From assembly GCF_000015285.1 (NCBI RefSeq), contig NC_008709.1, forward strand, positions 1,984,001 through 2,048,000: DNA of 64,000 nucleotides, given 5' to 3'. Below the pieces are notes generated by a model, which was not told the origin of the DNA, searched no databases, and saw nothing but the letters and a program-made list of their open reading frames with translations. The translations under genes were made by a program, and so were the position numbers. The stretch comes from Psychromonas ingrahamii 37. Lineage in GTDB: Bacteria > Pseudomonadota > Gammaproteobacteria > Enterobacterales > Psychromonadaceae. Shown piece by piece: positions 1 to 9,263 of the stretch; the stretch's first letter is position 1, and every line of letters starts with the position of its first letter.

Positions 1-41
1 TATGCGGAGAGCAATGCTCGAAGCTTGTAAAACTTAAAGAT

Positions 42-117
42 GGGCGATTAGCTCAGTTGGGAGAGCACCGCCCTTACAAGGCGGGGGTCACTGGTTCAAG
101 CCCAGTATCGCCCACCA
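42..117 (+). tRNA. tRNA-Val (anticodon TAC)
   Basis: A 76-nt cloverleaf with encoded CCA end. The acceptor stem pairs GGGCGAT with ATCGCCC, the D-loop contains AGCTCAGTTGGGAGAGC, the anticodon stem CCGCCC/GGCGGG encloses the loop TTACAAG with anticodon TAC, and the T-arm has GGTTCAAGCC. The same gene with identical flanks recurs 238 bp downstream. Confidence 0.96.
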
Positions 118-279
118 TCTTTAATCTTCTTTATTCAGAAGTAAAATAAATTCTATATTAAAGATTAGCGGTTAGTGCCGTTATACTTCGAGTTTGCTCG
201 ATGCCTTTAAAAAATTAAAGATTGGCGGTTAGTGCCGTTATGCGGAGAGCAATGCTCGAAGCTTGTAAAACTTAAAGAT

Positions 280-355
280 GGGCGATTAGCTCAGTTGGGA
301 GAGCACCGCCCTTACAAGGCGGGGGTCACTGGTTCAAGCCCAGTATCGCCCACCA
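280..355 (+). tRNA. tRNA-Val (anticodon TAC), second identical copy
   Basis: Identical to the gene at 42-117, including the CCA end and at least 40 bp of upstream flank, so it lies on a tandem duplication. No terminator is obvious immediately after it. Confidence 0.96.
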
Positions 356-816
356 TCTTTAACGAACAAATTTCATGTTCAAATAAAATGCCAGCCACCA
401 CATTTAACGCATTAATTATCTACGTTCACATCAAATTAAACACCACTTACCATCTTTAAATCAAAATATTTTATTATTTATATTGTCATACTCGGCTGTA
501 TTCCAATCCTGAAATAACTGATTTTTATTATCAGCTGTTTAGCCTTCACACAGAAATCCATTTTACAGCCTTTATACAAGTCTACTAATCATCTTGTTTT
601 ACGCTGCATTGTTATTCTCTTTTTATAAAATATCGGAAAGTGTGGTAAGACTGTTATTTTATTAGCGGCATGATTTAAATTTATAATTTTCATTAATCCT
701 GATCTTTGTCATTTTTTTGTTGTTTCTTGTAAAAAACACCTGTAAATATTTTGATATATGCAAAGCATAAGTTAAAATCCGTTAAATTTTTTTTTGGGTC
801 AACAATAGAGAATTAA
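356..816. other. Intergenic region upstream of amtB
   Basis: About 460 bp of A+T-rich sequence between the tRNA array and the ammonium transporter gene. I see no convincing gene. I looked for a sigma-54 -24/-12 promoter and an NtrC site, which are common upstream of amtB, and could not identify one with confidence. Confidence 0.5.
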
Positions 817-2034
817 ATGGATTTAATACAAAATCATGTTACTGCATTAGTCAGTAGTGCAGATACGTTATTTATTTTATTGGGTGCAATCATGGTATTT
901 GCCATGCATGCAGGATTTGCTTTTTTGGAAGTTGGCACTGTGCGCCATAAAAACCAGGTGAACGCGTTAGTTAAAATTATGTCTGACTTTGGGATTTCAG
1001 CATTAGTTTATTTTTTCTTTGGTTATTGGCTGGCTTACGGTGTTACCTTTTTTGATAGTGCCGCGATATTAGCTGAAAATAATGGTTATGAATTGGTTAA
1101 ATTCTTTTTCTTAATGACCTTTGCTGCCGCAATACCGGCGATTATCTCAGGTGGTGTTGCTGAGAGAGCTAAATTTAATCCCATGCTAATTGCAGCTGCG
1201 TTATGTGTTGGTCTGGTTTATCCTTTCTTTGAAGGCCTTATTTGGAACGGTAATTATGGATTCCAAGATTGGTTAGCGGCGAACTTTGGTGCGGTATTCC
1301 ACGATTTTGCCGGCTCAATTGTTGTACATGCTGTGGGTGGGTGGATTGCATTTACTGCCATTATTGTTTTGGGCAGTCGTAATGGCCGTTATCGTGCTGG
1401 CAGATTAGTGGCTTTTGCACCCTCTAATATTCCCTTATTAGGACTTGGTGCTTGGATTTTATCCGTTGGCTGGTTCGGTTTTAACGTTATGTCTGCTCAA
1501 GCTATTGAAGGTATTAGTGGTTTAGTTGCAATGAACTCTTTAATGGCGATGGTTGGCGGCATTATTAGTGCACTCGTTATTGGTAAAAAAGATCCGGGTT
1601 TTATCCACAATGGTCCATTAGCCGGACTCGTCGCAGTCTGTGCTGGTTCCGATATAATGCACCCAATGGGCGCATTGGTGACAGGTTTAGTGGCTGGTGG
1701 TTTGTTTGTATGGTTATTCACTTACGTACAAAAAAAATATACCAGTTTTGACGATGTATTGGGTGTGTGGCCTTTACATGGTGTTTGCGGCTTATGGGGC
1801 GGTATCTCCGCAGGTATTTTTGGTCTGGAAATCTTTGGTGGTTTAGGTGGTGTCAGTTTTGCAAGTCAATTAATAGGCTCGTTTGCCGGTGTCTCAGTCG
1901 CGCTGATTGGCGGTTTTGCTGTCTACAAACTCGTTAATCACTTTATGCCCATTCGCCTCTCTGAAGAAGAAGAATTCAATGGGGCAGATGTTTCAATACA
2001 TAAAATTGGTGCAACTAATGTAAACAACCAATAA
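817..2034 (+). CDS. amtB: Ammonium transporter (Amt family)
   Basis: A 405-residue inner-membrane channel of the Amt/Mep/Rh family that takes up ammonium. The protein has about eleven hydrophobic segments, starts without a long signal peptide, and carries the family hallmarks: HAGFAFLEVGTVRHKN near residues 31-46, the first pore histidine in FAGSIVVHAVGGW (His171), and the second in PLHGVCGLWGG in the C-terminal third. The ATG at 817 follows a weak AGAG-type ribosome site. No glnK lies beside it, although glnK-amtB pairing is usual, so PII control would have to come from a gene elsewhere. The gene stands alone and is closed by a terminator. The family assignment is very secure; amtB as the symbol is by homology. 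Confidence 0.93.
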   Translation: MDLIQNHVTALVSSADTLFILLGAIMVFAMHAGFAFLEVGTVRHKNQVNALVKIMSDFGISALVYFFFGYWLAYGVTFFDSAAILAENNGYELVKFFFLMTFAAAIPAIISGGVAERAKFNPMLIAAALCVGLVYPFFEGLIWNGNYGFQDWLAANFGAVFHDFAGSIVVHAVGGWIAFTAIIVLGSRNGRYRAGRLVAFAPSNIPLLGLGAWILSVGWFGFNVMSAQAIEGISGLVAMNSLMAMVGGIISALVIGKKDPGFIHNGPLAGLVAVCAGSDIMHPMGALVTGLVAGGLFVWLFTYVQKKYTSFDDVLGVWPLHGVCGLWGGISAGIFGLEIFGGLGGVSFASQLIGSFAGVSVALIGGFAVYKLVNHFMPIRLSEEEEFNGADVSIHKIGATNVNNQ

Positions 2035-2048
2035 GTTGATTGCCGGTT

Positions 2049-2080
2049 AAAAGGGGATTGCATAAACTATCCCTTTTTTT
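2049..2080 (+). terminator. Rho-independent terminator after amtB
   Basis: A hairpin pairing AAAAGGGGAT with ATCCCTTTTTT (one G-U pair) runs into a T tract, 15 bp after the amtB stop codon. Confidence 0.8.
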
Positions 2081-2191
2081 CCATTAAATAATATCAAAGA
2101 CAGTTACTGTCATTAGATGCTTATTCAAGGGGAGCTTGGTTGTTCTGGAGAAAATTATTGTTATAAAAATGACCGGCTATTATGCCTAAGG

Positions 2192-2225
2192 TGAGTGACC
2201 AAGGCTCCTTGGCCCAGGATCATGT
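2192..2225 (+). promoter_or_regulatory. Hairpin in upp leader
   Basis: CCAAGGCTCCTTGG forms a perfect 6-bp stem about 50 bp before the upp start. It has no following T run, so it is not a simple terminator. Pyrimidine genes are often controlled in the leader; a regulatory role here is a guess. Confidence 0.3.
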
Positions 2226-2263
2226 ACAAGTAGATTTTTATTTTATGATTAGGAATGAAGAAT

Positions 2264-2890
2264 ATGAAAGTAATTGAAGTAAAGCATCCGCTGATTCAAC
2301 ACAAAATAGGCTTGATGCGTGAAGCTGACATTAGTACTAAACGTTTTCGCGAAATAGCGCGCGAAGTTGGCAGTTTACTAACTTATGAAGCGACCAAAAA
2401 TCTGGAACTTGAAACAGTCAAAATTCAAGGTTGGAATGGAGAAGTAGAAGTACAGCAGATTAAAGGTAAAAAAGCGACTGTGGTACCTATCTTGCGTGCT
2501 GGTTTAGGTATGATGGATGGCGTGTTGGAACATATGCCAAGCGCAAAAATTAGTGTTGTTGGTATTTATCGCGATGAAAAAACCCTAGAGCCGGTGCCTT
2601 ATTTTCAAAAATTAGTGAGCAATATTGATGAACGGTTAGCCATTGTTGTTGATCCCATGCTTGCGACGGGTGGATCTATGATTTCCACCATTGATTTAAT
2701 CAAAAAAGCTGGGTGTACTAGAATTGTTGTACTTGTTTTAGTGGCTGCACCAGAAGGTTTAAAAGCATTAGAAGCCGCACATCCTGATCTTGAAGTTTAC
2801 ACCGCGTCTATTGATGATCACTTAGATGAACAGGGTTATATTGTACCTGGTCTTGGTGATGCTGGTGATAAAATTTTTGGTACAAAATAA
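2264..2890 (+). CDS. upp: Uracil phosphoribosyltransferase
   Basis: Converts uracil and PRPP to UMP in pyrimidine salvage; a soluble cytoplasmic enzyme. The 208-residue product matches the usual Upp length and carries the PRPP-binding loop [11 protein letters not shown], the segments [12 protein letters not shown] and [16 protein letters not shown], and the C-terminal uracil-binding [18 protein letters not shown]. An ATG exists three codons upstream (2255), but the AGGA ribosome site at 2251-2254 directly abuts it; the same AGGA is 9 nt from the ATG at 2264, which also gives the conserved N-terminus MKVIEVKHP, so 2264 is chosen. uraA follows on the same strand after a 250-bp gap containing a MITE-like element. 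Confidence 0.95.
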   Translation: MKVIEVKHPLIQHKIGLMREADISTKRFREIAREVGSLLTYEATKNLELETVKIQGWNGEVEVQQIKGKKATVVPILRAGLGMMDGVLEHMPSAKISVVGIYRDEKTLEPVPYFQKLVSNIDERLAIVVDPMLATGGSMISTIDLIKKAGCTRIVVLVLVAAPEGLKALEAAHPDLEVYTASIDDHLDEQGYIVPGLGDAGDKIFGTK

Positions 2891-2901
2891 CTAACCAACT
2901 A

Positions 2902-3085
2902 ATACCAACTCCACTCATTTTCTATTCATTTATATGCACTAACTGAATGCTAGCCAAGCATAAAACGCTATTTTAGTCTTTGTCATTGATTTTATAATTA
3001 GAATATCTAGCTACTTAATCAGTGCTTTGCTTTTATGTGTTTTCCCTGCACCCAAATAGACGGCCTAATGAGTGGGATTAGTATA
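2902..3085. repeat. MITE-like element A between upp and uraA
   Basis: The segment has imperfect terminal inverted repeats (left ATACCAACTCCACTCATT; the right end read in reverse gives ATACTAATCCCACTCATT, 3 mismatches in 18). No coding capacity is visible. Its interior is clearly related to 40398-40653 and in part to 51575-51695 in this window, so it belongs to a dispersed non-autonomous family. Confidence 0.7.
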
Positions 3086-3141
3086 ATTTAACCTTATTCT
3101 AAAATTGATAGGGTTATTTTTTGAGTATTATGGAGAAATAG

Positions 3142-4425
3142 ATGACTGCTCGTACCGATTCTGAATTGGGAACACCAGAAAAAGAAATAGTTGAGGACGT
3201 GACTGCTGACTTTAATGCATTTCAGCAAGCCTTGGCTGGATCACAAATGTTATTTGTAGCATTTGGTGCCTTAGTATTAATGCCATTAATCACTGGACTT
3301 GATCCAAATGTTGCCTTATTTACGGCTGGTATTGGTACTTTATTATTCCATTTAGTGACCAAAGGGAAAGTGCCAATATTTTTGGCATCTTCATTCGCCT
3401 TTATTGCTCCCATTGCTTATGGCATTCAAACCTGGGGAATTCCCGGTACTATGTCGGGATTATTTGTAGCTGGCCTTGTTTATATGCTGATGTCATATGC
3501 GGTTAAACTTCGTGGTGTTGATTTTATTCATCGCTTATTACCGCCTGTTGTTGTTGGACCCGTGATCATGGTGATTGGTTTAAGCCTTGCGCCTGTTGCT
3601 GTGAATATGGCACTGGGTAAAGCGGGTGATGGTAGTTTTGTTTTAATAGAACAAAATACAGCAATGATCATCTCTTTCTCTTCACTTATCTGCACTTTAT
3701 TAGTGGCGACTAAAGCGAAAGGCGTTTTTAAATTACTGCCTATTCTCTCAGGGGTCGTGCTTGGCTATAGCCTGTCATTGTTCTTTGGCGTGGTTGATTT
3801 CAGTCCGGTCGGTAATGCAGCTTGGTTGAGTATACCCAACTTTGTCGCGCCGGAATGGAACTGGCAAGCTGTCTTATTTATGATTCCGGTGGCAATTGCC
3901 CCCGCAGTTGAACATGTTGGCGATATTCTTGCTATTAGTAATGTAACGGGTAAAGATTTTTTGAAAAAACCAGGTCTACATCGTACTTTGTTTGGTGATG
4001 GTCTGGCGACTAGTGCTGCTTCATTATTTGGCGGCCCCCCTAATACGACTTATTCAGAGGTAACCGGTGCGGTTATGTTAACCCGTAACTTCAATCCTAA
4101 AATAATGATTTGGGCTGCTGTTATTGCTATTTTATTAGCTTTTATCGGAAAATTTGGAGCCATATTACAAACTATTCCTTCGGCTGTGATGGGGGGAATT
4201 TTAATCTTATTATTTGGGACTATTGCGTCTGTTGGATTAAATACGTTAATCCGTCATCAAGTTGATCTCTCCAATTCGCGTAATTTATGCATTGTCTCTG
4301 TCGTTTTAGTTTTTGGAATCGGTGGAATGGCTTTTGATTTTGGTGATTTTAGCCTGCAAGGGGTCAGTTTATGCGCGCTTGTTGCAATATTTCTAAATAT
4401 GGTTTTACCCAAGACAAAATCATAA
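3142..4425 (+). CDS. uraA: Uracil permease (NCS2 family)
   Basis: A 427-residue inner-membrane uracil:proton symporter, close to the usual UraA length of about 429. It has many hydrophobic helices and the family landmarks VPIFLASSFAFIAPI, the substrate-site helix with AVEHVGDILAISNVTG, and the NCS2 signature region GLHRTLFGDGLATSAASLFG followed by PPNTTYSEVTGAV. The start at 3142 follows GGAGAAATAG. Together with upp upstream it forms the classical uracil uptake and salvage pair, although the MITE-like insertion between them may have separated or altered their transcription. A terminator follows at 4508-4534. Confidence 0.93.
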   Translation: MTARTDSELGTPEKEIVEDVTADFNAFQQALAGSQMLFVAFGALVLMPLITGLDPNVALFTAGIGTLLFHLVTKGKVPIFLASSFAFIAPIAYGIQTWGIPGTMSGLFVAGLVYMLMSYAVKLRGVDFIHRLLPPVVVGPVIMVIGLSLAPVAVNMALGKAGDGSFVLIEQNTAMIISFSSLICTLLVATKAKGVFKLLPILSGVVLGYSLSLFFGVVDFSPVGNAAWLSIPNFVAPEWNWQAVLFMIPVAIAPAVEHVGDILAISNVTGKDFLKKPGLHRTLFGDGLATSAASLFGGPPNTTYSEVTGAVMLTRNFNPKIMIWAAVIAILLAFIGKFGAILQTIPSAVMGGILILLFGTIASVGLNTLIRHQVDLSNSRNLCIVSVVLVFGIGGMAFDFGDFSLQGVSLCALVAIFLNMVLPKTKS

Positions 4426-4507
4426 ATTAAATTTTATCACTTTAAAACGTAAGGCAGATTCAACTTTGAAGTGCATAACCACTAAGCAGCTATAGTCACC
4501 CTATGTT

Positions 4508-4534
4508 CAGCCATTAATTTGGCTGGCGTTTTTT
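4508..4534 (+). terminator. Terminator after uraA
   Basis: CAGCCA and TGGCTG form a stem around a 6-nt A/T loop, followed by GCG and a run of six T. It lies about 80 bp after the uraA stop. Confidence 0.65.
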
Positions 4535-4696
4535 GATTTATTAGTCTCCTGAAAAGGTAAAACCATTGGCTTTAGCCGCTCAGCTTTAGCTATAATATCT
4601 TAATAGGTATTTGGTTAGGAGATGGAAATGGATTATCGATATGGTAGCCCTACGGTTTTCAAGATTCAGTATCATTTTGTTTTTGTTACTAAATAT

Positions 4697-5937
4697 CAAC
4701 ATTCTGGACAGTTTTAGGAGAGAAATAAAATTAGGCGTCAAGAACAGGAACTACGAGAATAAGGTTTCTGACGTCAAATAAACACAGAAGCCTGCCCACG
4801 GAAACGATAGTAGAAACAATTTTAGCCTCAATGTCCAATGTTAAAAATCATTAGAGAACCTTTATGCTTTCTCTGTTTGCTGTTTTGGTCGTTTTTCAAG
4901 GTAAGGCAACCTTCAGTAATATGGGCCGATACAGCTTTATGAATGAAAAACGATTTCGACGCTGGTCCGATCGCGCTTTTGATTATGCCGAATTTAACAT
5001 GAAATTAATTGCACTTACCTTTCCTGAGCAGGAAGAGCAGATTGCAGCGATTGATGCCAGCTTTATCAGTAAATTGGGTCGTAAAACGGATGGGTTAGGC
5101 TGGTATTACAACGTCTGCGCAGGAGAGGCACAGCCAGGTTTGGAAATATCGACGATTTGTATACCGATCTGAAGTCAAATACAGCCTATGCACTGGATTC
5201 ACGTCAAACAATCGATATTGAAGGAGCGACTCGAGTTGAACAATATGCATAGCATGTTGTTGATGTTGCAGATAACCTACGTCAACTTAATATTCGGTAT
5301 CTTGCTGCTGATGCCTATTATAGCAAAGTGAAATTTGTATCGAAGGTACTTGAAACCGGCATTCATCTTGTTGGGAAACTCCGTGTTGATGCTGATTTAC
5401 AGTGGATGTACGAAGGTCAATACAATGGCATAGGTCGGCCCCGACGATTTGATGGCAAGGTCAATTTTGAAGATTTAGCGCGCTTTGATTATGTAGGAGT
5501 TCTGAATGAAAAGATAGCTGTTTTATACCTAAGTGGTTTATTTAAAGATCCTTAAGCGTAAAATTTGTGTTGTGATGTTGAATTGGAATAACAGAATAAA
5601 AACAGGCCGGGCTTTATTGTATTCAACCGATATTATGTTGGATGCGATGACGCTGATTAAGTATTACAAGGCCCTATTTCAAATAGAATTTTTATTCAGA
5701 GATGCAAAACAATACACCGGGCTAACTCATTGCTAATCACGGCGTAAAGAAGCAATTAATATGCACGTAAAAGCGTCATTAACGGCATTGAATTTACTGA
5801 AAATTGAAGAGAGAAATCAACCAGGAAGCCCACGATAATATCAATCGCTTCGTTGAAACGTCGAAAATTCAATCAACACTTTATAGACAGACTTTTTGAC
5901 GCGTTAGGATTAGACGTAAGTTGTCCTAAAGTATTGA
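4697..5937 (+). mobile_element. Decayed IS4-family insertion sequence
   Basis: The element of about 1.24 kb sits inside the IS200 tnpA. It begins CAACATTCTGGACA; its other end read in reverse begins CAATACTTTAGGACA, so imperfect terminal inverted repeats are visible. AAATAT is present on both sides (4691-4696 and 5938-5943) and fits a target-site duplication. Its transposase gene is broken in several places. Confidence 0.72.
4780..5915 (+). pseudogene. IS4-family transposase, multiply disrupted
   Basis: Pieces of one DDE transposase occur in successive frames: residues at 4864-5172 including KRFRRWSDRAFDYAEF and AIDASFISKLGRKTDGLGW, then SNTAYALDSRQTIDIEGATR, DNLRQLNIRYLAADAYYSK near 5170-5330, the section at 5328-5555 with VGKLRVDADLQWMYEG, and the catalytic-glutamate region FQIEFLFRDAKQYTGLTHC at 5533-5736, running on to about 5830 with EAINMHVKASLTALNLLK. 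Stops and frameshifts separate the pieces, so no functional protein is expected. Confidence 0.8.
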
Positions 5938-6315
5938 AAATATAGGTATCAAGTTTTAAAAGGTGATGTTGGGTTGAAGGTCAGAGAATTGATCAGGCAA
6001 ACATATAATTCTTTTAAAATTGAGATTTTAAAAGGAGTTGTTAGCAAAGATCATGTTCATTTTTTAGTTTCAGCTCCCCTAATATGGCACCAAGTGAAAT
6101 AATGAGAAGGGTGAAGCGGAGATCATCATCTAAATTATTTGAATGTTTCCCCGACTTAAAAAAGGGATACTGGGGCGTCATTTTTGGTCTAGAGGATATT
6201 TTTGTGTCACATCTGGTGATGTTACCGAAGAAATGATTAAAGAGTATTTAGCTTATCATTTTGAGCCAAAAGTCGAAGATAATTTTAGAACTGAGCACTA
6301 AAACAACGGGTCTTT

Positions 6316-6442
6316 GACCCATATCCTGAGTTTGGCCCAACCCTGTTTTATTTGAGGCATAAATCTGGCATCGTTGTTCATAGGTCAGTTGGTTATATGT
6401 TTTCATTGTTGCATTTCTTGCCGGAGAAAAAGCGATTAGCAT
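6316..6442 (-). pseudogene. IS30-family transposase N-terminal fragment
   Basis: On the minus strand, starting at about 6406, the frame reads MKTYNQLTYEQRCQIYASNKTG, the start of the helix-turn-helix region of IS30-type transposases. It stops matching after roughly 27 residues, where IS200 end sequence begins. It is a scrap lying between the dead IS200 and the A+T-rich island. Confidence 0.6.
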
Positions 6443-6557
6443 ATAGTCAGCTGACCGTTTTTTCTACCTATTCAAGTTATGCACTTATTATTTGAATCTA
6501 AGAGTAATATTTAACTAGAATCTGTACCTTATTTAAATAACAATTTAAAGGGCAATT

Positions 6558-9251
6558 ATGTTTAAACATCAGTTAGATAGTGATTTTATTCTTAGAAAAA
6601 AGAAATCCATAAAAAAAGAATTATTATTAAAAAATAATTTAATAAAAAAGAACATAGCTATATTAGGTGGTTCTACTATATCAGAAATAAAAAATATTTT
6701 AGAGTTATTTTTATTAGACAATGGAATAAAAGTAAATTTTTATGAATCAGAATATAATAAATATTATGAAGATGCCCTATTTGGCAATGAGGATTTAGAT
6801 AAATTTAATCCTGATATAGTTTATATACATACAACAAATCAGAATATTATTAAATATCCAGATCTAAAAGATAGTGAAGATGAAATCAAAATACTATTAA
6901 ATAATGAAATTCAAAGATACAAATCAATATGGAGTTCATTATCTAAATTTGATTGTGCAATAATTCAAAATAATTTTGATTACACAATTGATAGAAGTTT
7001 AGGAAATTTAGATTGCTATGACATACATGGTAAAACATATTTTATAAATCAATTAAATAATGAATTTGCAAAAGAAGCAAGAAAAATAAAATTCTTGTAT
7101 ATTAATGACATTAATTATTTATCTTCATATATTGGATTAAAAAATTGGTTTGATAAATCACTATGGCATCAAGCGAAGTATGCTCTTAGTATGAATTCAA
7201 TTCCAGAATTAGCATTTAATATTAGTAAAATTATGAATGCAATTTTTGGTAAAACAAAAAAATGTCTAGTTTTAGACCTTGACAATACTTGTTGGGGTGG
7301 AGTGATTGGAGATGATGGGGTAAATGGTATTTATATAGGGACAGAGACAGCCATTGCTGAATCATATACATCTTTTCAAAAATATACTAAAGAATTAAAA
7401 CAAAGAGGTATCACTTTAGCTGTATGTTCTAAAAATGATTTTAAAAATGCTAAAGAAGGATTTGAACACCCTGAAAGTGTATTGAGATTTGATGACTTTA
7501 CTTCATTTAAAGCTACTTGGGACCCTAAGCATGAGAATATTATGGATATAGCAAAAGAGATAAATATTGGAATTGATAGTTTAGTCTTTATAGATGATAA
7601 TGCAGTGGAAAGAGATATTGTATCATCTCAGATTTCAAGTGTGGCTGTTCCAGATGTGGGTAATGATGTAATACATTTTATAGACCACATAGATAGAAAT
7701 GGATATTTTGAACCAATATCATTGTTAGCTGATGATATTAATAGAAATAAGTATTATGAAGATAATAAAAAAAGAGTAAATGAAGAATCTATTTTTAAAT
7801 CTTATGATGAGTTTTTGATTTCATTAGAAATGACAGCAGATATTAAATCTTTCTCTCCAATATACTTAAATAGAATAACACAACTTGCAAATAAAACTAA
7901 TCAGTTTAATCTGACCACAAAAAAATATACGGCGGGGGAGATAGAGAATATTGCGTCTAACAATGAATACATAAAAATTTATGGAAGATTAATAGATAAA
8001 TATGGAGATAATGGTTTAATAGCAATAACTATTGGAAGAATAAAAGACAATCAATGTCACATTGATTTATGGCTGATGAGCTGTAGGGTTTTAAAAAGAG
8101 ATATGGAATTTGCGATGCTTGATGAAGTTGTTAGGCAGTGTAAAGAACAAGATATAACTGAGATAATAGGTTATTATTATAGAAGTGCCAAAAATAATAT
8201 GGTTTCAGATTTATACGAAAAATTTGGATTTTTACTAAGTAATACAAATAATGAAGATACAGTTTGGAAGCTTAATATTTCAAATTATGAAAATGAAAAT
8301 GAAAATGAAAATGAAAATAAAAATAAATCTATAAGAGTAAATGTACGTATGAAAGATGAATTATTAAATATTATATACAAAAATGCACCCACTCAAGAGA
8401 AGAAAATCAAAGTTTTATTTAACGAGTTCCCTCAAATGGAACTAGACTTAGAATCGTTTTTATTAAATTATAAAAAATTTATGCTTTTAGAAAGTATATC
8501 TGTTAAGGATATTGCTAATTCATATTTAGAGATGTTGGATCAAGTCTTTTTTTGTAGAAAAGAATTTTTATATAGTGGCCAGTATCACACTCAAAACCAA
8601 AATGAAGCATTTGAACATACTTATAATGATGAAAAGGTTATGACTAATTATATGTTAGCACTAGCTCTATCTCAGTTTTTATGGAAGCACCATTATAAAA
8701 TATTTACCTTTTATAAGTCTATTGTACAAACTTTTGATAGTAAATCAAATATTTTGGAAGTTGGAAGTGGTCATGGTTTGTTCTTACTTGAAATTTTAAA
8801 TCATAATGAAAATTTAAAAGATATTGATGTTGTTGATATAAGTAAATCATCTATAAGAATGACACAAAATATACTTAAATCTATGGAGAATGAATATATA
8901 GATAAGATAGTTTTTTATAACTACGATATCAACTTATATAAAACAAATAAAAAATATAATTTTATAACTATGGGTGAAGTACTAGAACATGTGGATAATC
9001 CATTATCGATATTAAATAGTTTGTATAATCTCCTTAGTGAAGATGGAGAACTTTTTATAACTTCATGTGCAAATTGTCCTGCAATTGATCATGTATATCT
9101 TTTTAATAATGTAGATGAAATACGAGTATTAGCAAAAAAAGCTGGATTTAAAATAAAGTCTGAGATGGTTGCTCCATCAGTAGATAAAAACGATGACTAC
9201 TTAGAAAAAAATAAAGTTGATATATCTTATGCAGCTTTACTTACAAAATAA
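6558..9251 (+). CDS. FkbH-like HAD-IIIC protein fused to a SAM methyltransferase
   Basis: An 897-residue multidomain protein. Residues about 1-225 resemble the SGNH-like N-terminal part of FkbH proteins. A HAD domain begins at about residue 235 with VLDLDNTCWGG and includes AVCSKND and LVFIDDNAVERD, followed by a GNAT-like region (WLMSCRVLKRDMEFAML) to about 570. A low-complexity linker of five Glu-Asn pairs joins a C-terminal class I methyltransferase with motif I ILEVGSGHGLFLLEIL near 731 and GEVLEHVDNPLSIL. FkbH proteins are known to load glycerate from 1,3-bisphosphoglycerate onto an acyl carrier protein; the fused methyltransferase may methylate the tethered glyceryl group (inference). 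The gene starts the island's apparent operon, 12 bp before the ACP gene. Base and codon use are extremely A+T-rich compared with flanking chromosome. Confidence 0.82.
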   Translation: MFKHQLDSDFILRKKKSIKKELLLKNNLIKKNIAILGGSTISEIKNILELFLLDNGIKVNFYESEYNKYYEDALFGNEDLDKFNPDIVYIHTTNQNIIKYPDLKDSEDEIKILLNNEIQRYKSIWSSLSKFDCAIIQNNFDYTIDRSLGNLDCYDIHGKTYFINQLNNEFAKEARKIKFLYINDINYLSSYIGLKNWFDKSLWHQAKYALSMNSIPELAFNISKIMNAIFGKTKKCLVLDLDNTCWGGVIGDDGVNGIYIGTETAIAESYTSFQKYTKELKQRGITLAVCSKNDFKNAKEGFEHPESVLRFDDFTSFKATWDPKHENIMDIAKEINIGIDSLVFIDDNAVERDIVSSQISSVAVPDVGNDVIHFIDHIDRNGYFEPISLLADDINRNKYYEDNKKRVNEESIFKSYDEFLISLEMTADIKSFSPIYLNRITQLANKTNQFNLTTKKYTAGEIENIASNNEYIKIYGRLIDKYGDNGLIAITIGRIKDNQCHIDLWLMSCRVLKRDMEFAMLDEVVRQCKEQDITEIIGYYYRSAKNNMVSDLYEKFGFLLSNTNNEDTVWKLNISNYENENENENENKNKSIRVNVRMKDELLNIIYKNAPTQEKKIKVLFNEFPQMELDLESFLLNYKKFMLLESISVKDIANSYLEMLDQVFFCRKEFLYSGQYHTQNQNEAFEHTYNDEKVMTNYMLALALSQFLWKHHYKIFTFYKSIVQTFDSKSNILEVGSGHGLFLLEILNHNENLKDIDVVDISKSSIRMTQNILKSMENEYIDKIVFYNYDINLYKTNKKYNFITMGEVLEHVDNPLSILNSLYNLLSEDGELFITSCANCPAIDHVYLFNNVDEIRVLAKKAGFKIKSEMVAPSVDKNDDYLEKNKVDISYAALLTK
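8289..8318 (+). repeat. In-frame hexanucleotide repeat (GAAAAT)5
   Basis: Five perfect GAAAAT units followed by a one-mismatch sixth encode the (Glu-Asn) linker between the FkbH part and the methyltransferase part. Because the unit is six bases, copy-number change would alter linker length without shifting frame. Confidence 0.9.
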
Positions 9252-9263
9252 AAAGGAAAAATC

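Larger units (their letters stand above)
1..360 (+). repeat. Tandem 238-bp tRNA-Val repeat
   Basis: Bases 1-120 recur at 239-358. The spacer between the two tRNA genes also holds a short internal repeat, GCGGTTAGTGCCGTTAT at about 168-184 and 224-240, so the spacer is itself a degenerate duplication. The window starts inside the array, so more copies may lie upstream. Confidence 0.85.
4622..6301 (+). pseudogene. IS200/IS605-type transposase tnpA, split by an IS4-type element
   Basis: The N-terminal part at 4628-4696 reads MDYRYGSPTVFKIQYHFVFVTK-Y in two pieces of the known IS200 start, preceded by AGGAG. The remainder at 5944-6301 resumes exactly in the next codon with RYQVLKGDVGLKVRELIRQ, then KGVVSKDHVHFLVSAP and the HFEPKVEDNFRTEH tail. 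Removing 4697-5943 restores one reading frame across the junction, so the gene was interrupted by the IS4-like element. Two single-base deletions (near 6077 and 6174) also break the C-terminal part, so it is dead. Such TnpA proteins are HUH Y1 single-strand transposases. Hairpins GGCTTTAGCC near 4568 and GGGTCTTTGACCC near 6308 may be the element's end structures. Confidence 0.8.

Noticed and set aside
232-459. A 75-codon plus-strand frame across the second tRNA-Val
   Set aside because: It is a translation of the tRNA gene and its flanks; no ribosome site or protein-like sequence.
1497-1721. Minus-strand frame inside amtB
   Set aside because: Shadow of the amtB coding sequence; low-complexity, Pro/Thr-rich product.
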